A DNA stretch of 25,583 bases from a virus. The DNA lies in IMG/VR virus record IMGVR_UViG_3300040787_000007, positions 1-25,583 of that record, one strand, 5' to 3'. Shown piece by piece: positions 7,700 through 14,494 of this stretch. The position numbers and the translations under genes are program-made. The first letter of the stretch is position 1; every line of letters begins with the position of its first letter. The notes beneath the pieces are model-generated. The model was not told where the DNA came from, made no database searches, and saw only the letters and a list, made by a program, of their open reading frames with translations.

Positions 7700-9694
7700 T
7701 CACCTCATGTAGTTCGAGCGCACCGTGCGCCGGCGCGGCATCGTTCGTGTCGGGACGGCCGGCGCCGTTGCCGGACCGGCTTCGGATCCGTCCTGCTTCG
7801 CCACCCCGAGCTGCGCTTCCAGATCGGCCCACCGCGCCTCGGGCCAGCGATCCGCCCCGAGGATCCACGCGGCCGCGCGGGCATAGACCCGGGTGTCCAG
7901 CGCCTCGTTGCGCTCGCGGAGCTTCTGCCATTCGAGCCGCGTGAGGCCACGCTTGCCCTTCACCGTCACCAGCTGCTCGGCGGTCAGCTGCTTGAGCCAT
8001 TCGCCGTCCGCCCAGTCCGGCAGGTGGATGGTGCCGGGCGGGCACAGAGCGCCCACCGCCTGTTCCTCCCTCGTCGGCCGGTCCTGCCGCAGGAAGCGAT
8101 AGGTCTCGGCCTTGAAGGTCGAGGTGGCCACGGTCCAGAGCCGGGCCCCGCGCCGGAGCCGCTTGCCCGCGACGGTCGCGTCGACATAGGTCGGCCCGGT
8201 CACCGGGCTCGTCCGGGTGAACCCCTCGACACCCTTCACCGGCGCAACCTGCGCGAACCCGACCTGGCGCGACCAGGCATAGACCGCGCTGGTCTCGTAG
8301 CCCGTGTCGATCGCGAGCCGGGCGAGCGACAGCAGCTGCCCCGAGGCGTGCGTCCAAGTCCGTCCGAGCAGATCCGTCAGCTGCTGCCAGCAGGCCTGAT
8401 CACCGGGGCCGCCCTCGAGCACAAGGTGATCGACGAGCCAGCTTTCCAGCCCGCGGCCCCAGGCCCAGACGTCGTCCTCGATCCGGTCCTTCTGCACGTC
8501 GACGCCCGCGGTCAGCAACAGCCCGCGCTCCGGCACCGTGCCTGACGCCCATGCCTCGCGCCGGTCCGCCAGACGCTGCCAGTCGGGCGCCTCGCCGGTT
8601 TCCATCCAGGTCTCGCCGAGGATGGTGTTCCGGAACGCCCGCATCGCTTCGTCGCTACCCCGTGCCGCTTCATGCGCCCGCGCGATCCGCTGCCAGCTGA
8701 GCCAACCCACCGGCGAATAGAGCGCCGAGAGGTGATAGCCGACCGTGGTTGGATCGGCGGCCGTGGCGGTCGCCCGCCATTCACCGCGCTCGAGCATCCT
8801 CGTCTTGTGGTGCTCGGCGATGGGCCGCTCGCAGCTCTCGCAGTGATACTCCGCCGTCTCCGGGCGCCCCTTCTCCCAGCGCAGCCGGTCGAACTTCAGC
8901 CACTGCATCGCGTCGCAATGCGGGCACGGCGCGAAGTAGCGCCGCTGATCGGATGCCTCGAACTCCCGCTCGATCCGGGAAAGCCCGCGGATCGTAGGGG
9001 TCGAGACAAGGAACACCTTGCGCCTGTGGGCGAAGGTCAGCGACCGGGCTTCCGCCAGCGTGACCGGATCGCCTTCCTCGTCGGCGGACGCGGGATAGGC
9101 GTCGACCTCGTCGAGGAAGATGTAGCGCGCCGGGGTCGAGCGCAGTCCCACCGCCGAGTTCGCGCCGGTCATGATCAGGATGCCGCCCGCGAACTCCTTC
9201 GACAGCATCGTGTTGCCCGCATCCCGCGAGCGGGCGGGCTTCACCCGCTCCCGCAGGTCCGGGCTCTCGTCGATCAGCGGGTCGATCCGCTGGCGCGAGT
9301 TGCGCTTGGCCAGCTCCACCGTCGGCTGGACGGCGAGCATCGGCCCCGGCGCCTGATGGATCACGAAGCCGATCCAGTTGTTGCCGGCTTCGGTCGCGCC
9401 GACCTGCGCTGCCTTCATGAACACGATCCGCTGCGTGGGATCGCCGGGCGAAAGCCGGTCCATGATCTCGCGCATGTAGGGCGTGCGCGCGGTCCGGTAC
9501 TGCCCCGGCTCGGCCGAGGCGCGCGAAGCGAGTTTCCGGTGGCGGTCGGCCCAGCTCGAGACGGTCAGGTCCGGATCGGGGCGCAGACCTCGCGACCAGG
9601 CGCGGATCAGCGCGGCGGCGCCGTCGAACCCGAAAACATCGTCATCCAAGCCCGGGTCGGATCTCCGCGAGGCTGTCGAGCTGGGCGCGGACAT
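7700..9694 (-). CDS. terL: Terminase large subunit, lambda GpA type
   Basis: This 664-aa protein combines a packaging ATPase and a headful- or cos-cutting nuclease. The ATPase shows a Walker A-like stretch KAAQVGATE at residues 94-102, in the deviant form usual for GpA, and Walker B YIFLDEVDAY at 191-200. Four cysteines in CPHC (257, 260) and CESC (285, 288) form a probable zinc site typical of this family. The C-terminal half has acidic nuclease-like segments such as GVDVQKDRIE and AIDTGYETSAVY. The ATG at 9694 has GGAGG 3 nt upstream and overlaps the small terminase gene by 53 nt. A TTG at 9649 would shorten the overlap to 8 nt but has no ribosome binding site. Confidence 0.93.
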   Translation of the reverse strand: MSAPSSTASRRSDPGLDDDVFGFDGAAALIRAWSRGLRPDPDLTVSSWADRHRKLASRASAEPGQYRTARTPYMREIMDRLSPGDPTQRIVFMKAAQVGATEAGNNWIGFVIHQAPGPMLAVQPTVELAKRNSRQRIDPLIDESPDLRERVKPARSRDAGNTMLSKEFAGGILIMTGANSAVGLRSTPARYIFLDEVDAYPASADEEGDPVTLAEARSLTFAHRRKVFLVSTPTIRGLSRIEREFEASDQRRYFAPCPHCDAMQWLKFDRLRWEKGRPETAEYHCESCERPIAEHHKTRMLERGEWRATATAADPTTVGYHLSALYSPVGWLSWQRIARAHEAARGSDEAMRAFRNTILGETWMETGEAPDWQRLADRREAWASGTVPERGLLLTAGVDVQKDRIEDDVWAWGRGLESWLVDHLVLEGGPGDQACWQQLTDLLGRTWTHASGQLLSLARLAIDTGYETSAVYAWSRQVGFAQVAPVKGVEGFTRTSPVTGPTYVDATVAGKRLRRGARLWTVATSTFKAETYRFLRQDRPTREEQAVGALCPPGTIHLPDWADGEWLKQLTAEQLVTVKGKRGLTRLEWQKLRERNEALDTRVYARAAAWILGADRWPEARWADLEAQLGVAKQDGSEAGPATAPAVPTRTMPRRRTVRSNYMR

Positions 9695-10226
9695 GGGCCT
9701 CCAGTACCTTCTGCATCAGCGCCGCCTCCACCTCGCACCCGTCCCCCAGCGCCGCGGTGAGCTCCGAGGCCATCAGCGCGGCGACCCGCGCCGGCCAGGT
9801 CACCCACGCATCGCGCTCGTCGCGCGCGAGCCGGAACATCTGAGTCTCTGCCCGCGCACGGTCGACCAGTTCCCCCTTCAGCTTCTGCAGCCGGATGCGC
9901 CGCTCCTGCGCCTTCAGCACCTCGTTCGCGGTCTTGGCCTGCAGGAAGGTCGTACCGCCGCCGACGGCCGGGGCGGACAGCCCCTGTTCCCGTAGCGTGT
10001 CGCCGACGGCGGCGACGGCGGCCTCGGGCACGGGTTTCAGCTTCGGCGCGGGCGGCTTGCGGGTCTTCGACGGGTCCGTTGTCTCTGCGCGCCGCTTGTC
10101 CGAAGCTGCGGCGTCGATGCTGCCATCCTTGTGCAGGACCAGCCGGCCAGAGGCCTTCGCCTTCTGGATCGCGCCGCGCGAAAGCCCGACATGGGCGGCG
10201 TACTGGCGCTCGCTCATGCCCTGCAT
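9642..10226 (-). CDS. terS: Terminase small subunit, Nu1-like
   Basis: This 194-aa protein begins with a winged-helix-like DNA-binding segment, SERQYAAHVGLSRGAIQKAK (residues 5-24), followed by a probable wing with GRLVLHKDGSIDAAA. A Lys/Pro-rich linker lies at about 50-75. A helical region with FLQAKTANEVLKAQERRIRL then matches the Nu1-like small subunit that recognises the packaging site and recruits the large subunit. The gene directly precedes terL and overlaps it. The start at 10226 has GAGG upstream. It is the first gene of the leftward structural transcript, preceded by an AT-rich intergenic region that probably holds its promoter. Confidence 0.85.
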   Translation of the reverse strand: MQGMSERQYAAHVGLSRGAIQKAKASGRLVLHKDGSIDAAASDKRRAETTDPSKTRKPPAPKLKPVPEAAVAAVGDTLREQGLSAPAVGGGTTFLQAKTANEVLKAQERRIRLQKLKGELVDRARAETQMFRLARDERDAWVTWPARVAALMASELTAALGDGCEVEAALMQKVLEAHVRAQLDSLAEIRPGLG

Positions 10227-10337
10227 CGCCGGCCTCGATTATCATTTAAAGTCAGGTGCTTATAGCGTTGATAAGCCGGGCCAGCGGAGCGAACGTCCAT
10301 CCTGCAAGGACGATGCAACTCACCCGGAGCTACCACG
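10227..10337. promoter_or_regulatory. AT-rich divergent control region between terS and the plus-strand island
   Basis: This 111-nt gap separates terS (minus strand) from a plus-strand gene. It contains the only AT-rich patch in the area (about 10237-10275). An inverted repeat CTTAT...ATAAG is at 10259-10263 and 10271-10275. Promoter-like boxes TTATAG at 10260-10265 on the plus strand and TATAAG on the minus strand overlap it, but no good -35 element is evident. It is a plausible late-promoter or operator site; the call rests on composition and divergent layout. Confidence 0.4.
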
Positions 10338-10610
10338 ATGACAACCCGCCTGAACCCGATCACGACCCCGCGCCACGAACTCCGCGCCGAGAAGGCGCGC
10401 CGGAACAAGGAAGCCGCGCTCGCGGCATTCATCGGCAAGAAGACCGAGATCGACGAGATGCTCGCCCGCCTGCAGGCGCTCAGCGACGATCACTTCAACG
10501 CCCGCCCCGACGAGATCAACTGGGGCCATGTCGGCACCCTCGAACACTACGCCAGCCTGCTGAAGCGCATCACCGACAGCGCCTTTGGCGAGGGCGAGCA
10601 CGCCCGCTGA
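10338..10610 (+). CDS. Small conserved-looking phage protein, function unknown
   Basis: This 90-aa protein is highly charged. A basic N-terminal half with HELRAEKARRNKEAALAAFI suggests a long helix, and an acidic helical second half includes IDEMLARLQALSDDHFNARP. I recognise no family. The start at 10338 has GGAG 8 nt upstream. It is the first of three genes on the plus strand, opposite to the packaging operon, and opens a small island that ends at 11497. Its GC content matches the rest of the phage, so it is probably a long-term resident. Confidence 0.72.
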   Translation: MTTRLNPITTPRHELRAEKARRNKEAALAAFIGKKTEIDEMLARLQALSDDHFNARPDEINWGHVGTLEHYASLLKRITDSAFGEGEHAR

Positions 10611-10706
10611 TCTCCGGCACTGCCGGAACTCCCGCCGCGCGCCGTGCGCGGCTCGGGGTCGTAGGAGGGTCGCGACGGTCGCGGCCCCGACCAAGGAGAC
10701 GACCCC
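10611..10706 (+). promoter_or_regulatory. Leader with two perfect hairpins before the DUF3489 gene
   Basis: The 96 nt between the two plus-strand genes hold a 6-bp perfect hairpin at 10613-10627 (TCCGGC/GCCGGA, 3-nt loop) and a 7-bp perfect hairpin at 10634-10652 (GCCGCGC/GCGCGGC, 5-nt loop). A short palindrome GTCGCGAC lies at 10669-10676. The ribosome binding site AAGGAG at 10693-10698 sits 8 nt before the ATG. Neither hairpin is followed by a run of T, so these are not classical intrinsic terminators. They could stabilise the mRNA or control the downstream gene. Confidence 0.4.
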
Positions 10707-11297
10707 ATGACCAAGCTTTCCGACACCCAGCTCGTGATCCTTAGTGCCGCTGCGCAGCGCGAGGACCGCAACGTCCTGCCGCTCCCCGGCTCGCTCCGCG
10801 GCGGCGCCGCCGCCAAGGTGGTCGGCGCGCTCCTCTCCCGCGGGCTGATCGCCGAAACCACGACCGACAGCCAGACCAAGGCGGACGCCGCGCTCAACCG
10901 GATCTGGCGCAACGAAGAGGACGGCAACGCCATCCTCCTGCACATCACGGAGGCCGGCCTCGCCGCGATCGGCGTCGAGCCGGAGAGCGGCGACAGCGCC
11001 ACCACGGGCGCCGACGAGGCGCAGAGCCCGGAAGCCCCGCAGGACGCCCCCGCCGAGGCAGACCGCGCACCCAAGGCGCGCACGCCGCGCACGGGCACCA
11101 AGCAGGCGAAGCTGATCGAGATGCTCCGCACCGAGGGCGGCGCGACCATCGACGAGATGGTCGCGGCCTTGGACTGGAGGCCGCACACGGTGAGGGGTGC
11201 GCTTGCCGGCGCGCTAAAGAAAAAGCTCGGTCTGACCGTCACCTCGGAGAAAGTCGAAGGAAGAGGGCGCTGCTACCGTATCGAGGACGCCGTCTGA
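10707..11297 (+). CDS. DUF3489 domain protein, probable DNA-binding winged helix
   Basis: This 196-aa protein has two domains joined by an Ala/Pro/Glu-rich linker (about residues 91-128). The C-terminal part (129-196), with TKQAKLIEMLRTEGGATIDE and a segment containing DWRPHTVRGALAG, is the DUF3489 pattern, which looks like a winged helix. The N-terminal domain (1-90) also looks like a helix-turn-helix fold with LSDTQLVILSAAAQRED. The biochemical role of the family is unknown; a DNA-binding regulator is likely. A strong AAGGAG site precedes it, and the next gene overlaps its stop by one base. Confidence 0.82.
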   Translation: MTKLSDTQLVILSAAAQREDRNVLPLPGSLRGGAAAKVVGALLSRGLIAETTTDSQTKADAALNRIWRNEEDGNAILLHITEAGLAAIGVEPESGDSATTGADEAQSPEAPQDAPAEADRAPKARTPRTGTKQAKLIEMLRTEGGATIDEMVAALDWRPHTVRGALAGALKKKLGLTVTSEKVEGRGRCYRIEDAV

Positions 11298-11497
11298 TGC
11301 CGCGGTACAGGGTCAAGATCACCCGTGCCGTCACCGAAAGCACCTGCGTGACCGTCGAGGCACTGTCCCCGGAGGCGGCGCAAGCCGTCGCCTTCGTGGC
11401 GCTGGCCGACATGGAGGACGCCTTCTGGACCCTTGATGAGGGTTCGTGGAATGCAGGCCCCGCCTACATCACAGCAGTCGAGCCCGCCGATGTGTGA
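11297..11497 (+). CDS. Small protein of unknown function
   Basis: This 66-aa acidic protein has a beta-strand start, MPRYRVKITRAVTESTCVTV, followed by a helix with SPEAAQAVAFVALADMEDAF. I recognise no family. Its ATG overlaps the stop codon of the DUF3489 gene (TGATG), so the two are probably translated together. It converges with the minus-strand DUF7220 gene with only 9 nt between the stops, leaving no room for a separate terminator. Confidence 0.65.
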   Translation: MPRYRVKITRAVTESTCVTVEALSPEAAQAVAFVALADMEDAFWTLDEGSWNAGPAYITAVEPADV

Positions 11498-11506
11498 TGC
11501 CCGGCG

Positions 11507-11716
11507 CTATCGCCAACGCTCGAACAGTCGTCGCAGCAGGTAACCCCGCGCCAACGACACGCCGACGAAGGCAAGGCCGATGGTCAGATGCTCCGCGAGT
11601 CCAGTCTCGATCCCGAACCACGGGAACACCACGATCTGCGTTGCGATGGCCAGAACGTAGCCAACGACAACGTTTGCCGCGGCCTCGACCATCGACATGG
11701 TCCGGCTCTGCTTCAT
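11507..11716 (-). CDS. DUF7220 family small membrane protein
   Basis: This 69-aa protein has two predicted membrane helices at about residues 10-31 and 42-62, followed by a basic end, LLRRLFERWR. The pattern matches DUF7220, a family of small phage membrane proteins of unknown role. The gene overlaps the stop of the cytosine methyltransferase gene by 4 nt (ATGA) and is the last gene of the early leftward operon. Confidence 0.75.
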   Translation of the reverse strand: MKQSRTMSMVEAAANVVVGYVLAIATQIVVFPWFGIETGLAEHLTIGLAFVGVSLARGYLLRRLFERWR

Positions 11717-12702
11717 CGCAGGCTCTCCATGAAAGCCGTCACGAACTCCGCCGCGAGCGGCGGAACGATCGCATTGCCGTAGCCCCGCAAGAGCCCCATG
11801 CGGCCGGGTATCCCATCAGCCAGCGGGAATGTTCCGGGCTCAACGGGCCGCCAGCGGTCATCGCGGCAGAGGAGCCAGTCCGGATCTCGCCAGACGCCGT
11901 CCGTCGCATTGGCCCCGGCAGGGTCGGCGCCATCGACCAGTCCACCAGCTTCACCGTCCTGCGGCTCGCATCCGTGTTTCCGGCCGCGTTGTATCGCTTC
12001 GTGGCGGGCGAGCCCGCCATCGCCGTCGGCCAACCCGCCAGCCAGACCTGTCGGCCGAGCAGCGCATTGATCGGCACCGACCGGCATTCCGATCCGTCCT
12101 TGTGATCCCTCGCCGAGGCCGTCGCCCAACCCGCGAGTGACTGCTTCCAAGGCGACGGCGCCGAAGAACAGTCGCTGGCGGATGTGCGGCGCGCCGATGC
12201 CCGCAGCCGGCAGATCGGCCGCCGCGACGGCGTAAGATGCCGCTTCCAGGTCAGCCGCCAGAGCGTCGAACCACGCCCAGCCAGCCGGGCCCTCAACTGC
12301 CGCGCGAGACTTTCTGCCAACCGGTCCGAGCACTGCCGCGCTCGCGACCTGCTCGCCGAAGACGAGCTCCGGGCGGCAGGCTGCGACGAGCCGCAGGAAG
12401 GCCGGGGCGAGGTGGCGGTCATCGTCCTGTCCCTTCCGCTGCCCGGCCTGACTGAAGGGCTGGCAGGGCGGCGAACCGGTCCAGACGGACAGATCCTCCG
12501 CTACGCCCGCGAGTCGCAGCGCATATGGCCAGCCGCCGATGCCGGCGAAGAAATGACATTGCGCGAAGCCGCGCAGCTCGGTGGGCTCCACCTCGAGGAT
12601 GGACCTTTCGTCCACTTGGCCCGCGGGCAGAAGCCTGGCCGCGATCAGTTCCCGCAGCCAGGCGCAGATCGCGGGATCGGCATCGTTGTAGTAGACGGCC
12701 AT
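11713..12702 (-). CDS. C5 cytosine DNA methyltransferase
   Basis: This 329-aa protein shows C5-methyltransferase motifs in the usual order: motif I FAGIGG at 52-57, motif IV SPPCQPFS at 77-84 with nucleophile Cys80, motif VIII QRLFF at 176-180, and motif X GYGNAIVPP at 307-315. Motif VI, normally ENV, reads EQV at 117-119. The target recognition region (about 181-290) is short and Gly-rich. It would methylate cytosine in a specific but unknown site, probably to protect phage DNA from restriction. No matching restriction enzyme gene is adjacent. Its ATG overlaps the stop of the preceding methyltransferase gene by one base. Confidence 0.88.
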   Translation of the reverse strand: MAVYYNDADPAICAWLRELIAARLLPAGQVDERSILEVEPTELRGFAQCHFFAGIGGWPYALRLAGVAEDLSVWTGSPPCQPFSQAGQRKGQDDDRHLAPAFLRLVAACRPELVFGEQVASAAVLGPVGRKSRAAVEGPAGWAWFDALAADLEAASYAVAAADLPAAGIGAPHIRQRLFFGAVALEAVTRGLGDGLGEGSQGRIGMPVGADQCAARPTGLAGGLADGDGGLARHEAIQRGRKHGCEPQDGEAGGLVDGADPAGANATDGVWRDPDWLLCRDDRWRPVEPGTFPLADGIPGRMGLLRGYGNAIVPPLAAEFVTAFMESLR

Positions 12703-14021
12703 CAGGCGGCTGCATCGGCCTTGTCGCCCAGCCGCTCGGCCTTCACCTCGGCGAAAATCCGGCCATCGCCGTCGAGGATCGCCTCGCGCCCGGTGTCGGC
12801 CTGCCAGCGTTCGACGGCGACATCGACGTAAGCCGGGCTGATCTCCATCGCGAAGACGCGGCGGCCATTCGCTTCGCCCGCCATGATCTGCGATCCGGAG
12901 CCGCAGAATGGCTCATAGCAGAGGCCGCCACGGGCGACGTGCTGGCGCATCGGAATGCCGAAGGCATCGAGCGGTTTCGGCGTCGGGTGGTCGGGCCGGT
13001 CATCCCTGGCGAAGGACGGCATCTCCCAGGTCGAGGGCAGCGTCTGCTCGGCGATCTTCGGCGGCCGGTTCGGGCGACGCCAGCCCATGAAGCAGGGTTC
13101 GTGCTTCCACAGGTAGTGGGACCGCGTGAGGACGCCCCGGTCCTTCACCCAGATAATTTGTTGGTGGACGAAGGCCCCGGCCTTCTCCCAGCAGGCCTCA
13201 AGCATCGCCTGGCGGCGGGAGGCGTGCCAGCAATACCAGGCGGCGTCCTCGGTGATCGCCTCGGCGACCGCGGCGGCGATGAACCCGTCGTAGAGGTCCG
13301 CGCCCTGGCTGCTGTCGTCCCAGGTGACGCCGTAGGACTGCGACCAGTCCTTGTTCCGGGTCGGGTGGTTCGAGCCATCGTAATCGACGAGATACGGTGG
13401 GTCGGTCGCGAACAGGATCGCCCGCTCGCCATTCATCAGGCGGCGCACATCGACCGCGCTTGTGCTGTCGCCGCAGAGCAGCCGATGATCGCCGAGGATC
13501 CACAGATCCCCCGTCTGCGACGCCGGATTGCGGGGCGGCTCGGGGATGGTCACCGGCGGCAGGGAGCCCCCGGCGCCACCTTCTTCACCGTCGTCTTCCG
13601 CGACGTAGGCCAGCAGCTTGTCGAGTTCGCCGTCCGAGAAGCCGACCAGCGACAGGTCGTAGTCGTCAGCGAGCAGGTCCTGTAGCTCGGCCGACAGCAG
13701 CGCTTCGTCCCAGCTTGAGAGTTCCGTGAGCTTGTTGTCCGCGATGCGGTATGCCCGGCGCTGCGCTTCGGTCAGGTGGCCCAGAACGATCACCGGCGCT
13801 TCAGTCAGACCTAGCTGCGTGGCGGCCAGCACGCGGCCGTGGCCCGCAATCAACTCGCCGTCCTCGCCGACGAGGCAGGGCACGGTCCAGCCGAACTCGG
13901 CCATGCTGGCGGCGATTTTTGCGACCTGGTCGGGCCCGTGCACCTTCGCGTTCTTCGCGTAGGGTTGGAGGCGCGCAAGCGGCCACATCTCGATCCGCTC
14001 GGGGGCGAAGGCGAGGTTCAT
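12702..14021 (-). CDS. ParB-like domain / DNA methyltransferase fusion
   Basis: This 439-aa protein joins two parts. The ParB/sulfiredoxin-like domain (about 8-135) contains GELIAGHGRVLAA at 55-67. The N6-adenine or N4-cytosine methyltransferase domain (about 170-415) has DPPY at 207-210, HPTPKP at 345-350 and the AdoMet-binding EPFCGSGS at 370-377. Motif IV before motif I makes it beta-class. Such fusions are common in phages and usually act without a cognate nuclease. The start at 14021 has AGGA 6 nt upstream; an upstream frame to 14123 is repeat-derived and less likely. The target site cannot be told from the sequence. Confidence 0.9.
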   Translation of the reverse strand: MNLAFAPERIEMWPLARLQPYAKNAKVHGPDQVAKIAASMAEFGWTVPCLVGEDGELIAGHGRVLAATQLGLTEAPVIVLGHLTEAQRRAYRIADNKLTELSSWDEALLSAELQDLLADDYDLSLVGFSDGELDKLLAYVAEDDGEEGGAGGSLPPVTIPEPPRNPASQTGDLWILGDHRLLCGDSTSAVDVRRLMNGERAILFATDPPYLVDYDGSNHPTRNKDWSQSYGVTWDDSSQGADLYDGFIAAAVAEAITEDAAWYCWHASRRQAMLEACWEKAGAFVHQQIIWVKDRGVLTRSHYLWKHEPCFMGWRRPNRPPKIAEQTLPSTWEMPSFARDDRPDHPTPKPLDAFGIPMRQHVARGGLCYEPFCGSGSQIMAGEANGRRVFAMEISPAYVDVAVERWQADTGREAILDGDGRIFAEVKAERLGDKADAAA

Positions 14022-14056
14022 GCAGGTTCCTGTCGATGATAGGTCGGCATCCGCCG

Positions 14057-14331
14057 GGCTGGACTCCGGCGCGATGGGGTCCGCCGGCTTCCGGCTGGAC
14101 TCCGGCATCCGCGGGGTATCCACCCCGCGCGGCCGGTCAGATGCTTGAATTCACGAGGGTTTCGTGGCGTCGCGGGTGGACGCTAGACTCCGGTGGCTTC
14201 CCAAAAATCTGGCCCTGTCGCTGGCGAAATGCCGAGCTTCGCCCGCCAGCATACGAATATCGCCAGGAAGGAACCGGAAACTCAATGGGTTAGTCCATCG
14301 GACGCCGGCTGGACCCTTCGCTGGACCCCGG
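14057..14331. repeat. Degenerate dispersed repeats, core CTGGACTCCGG
   Basis: Two exact 14-bp copies of GGCTGGACTCCGGC are at 14057-14070 and 14093-14106, exactly 36 bp apart. Diverged copies follow at about 14182-14192 (CTAGACTCCGG core), 14304-14315 (GCCGGCTGGACC) and 14321-14331 (CTGGACCCCGG). The first two are also flanked by GGCATCCGC. Function is unknown; candidates are binding sites upstream of the methyltransferase operon or the remains of a repeat-rich insertion. Confidence 0.6.
14111..14128. other. Perfect 7-bp hairpin
   Basis: GCGGGGT at 14111-14117 pairs with ACCCCGC at 14122-14128 across a 4-nt loop. It lies about 90 nt upstream of the ParB-methyltransferase start. No T-run follows on either strand, so it is not a standard intrinsic terminator, though a factor-dependent or regulatory role is possible. 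Confidence 0.45.
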
Positions 14332-14494
14332 AAGCCAGTGCCGCGGCCTCTGCCCGCGCGCTCCTCTCCCGAGTATGCCCTAATTGATAGCCTCAGAAAG
14401 GAAGTTTGTCTCGGCGCCCGATGTCTCGCAGGAAAGTGTCTCGCGAATGCGGCAAGACTTGACAGCCGGTATTGCCCGGCGACTGCACGTATTA

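Larger units (their letters stand above)
14022..14494. other. Intergenic stretch without a convincing gene
   Basis: These 473 nt lie between the end of darG and the start of the ParB-methyltransferase gene. Frames crossing it are extensions of shadow frames or repeat-derived. The left half is GC-rich and carries degenerate repeats and a hairpin (separate entries). The right half (about 14340-14494) has intermediate GC and shows nothing I recognise. It may be the right edge of the DarTG cargo or a remnant of a lost gene. It probably also contains control elements for the methyltransferase pair, but I see no clear promoter. Confidence 0.5.

Noticed and set aside
14111-14128. Hairpin considered as a Rho-independent terminator
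   Set aside because: No T-run follows on either strand.
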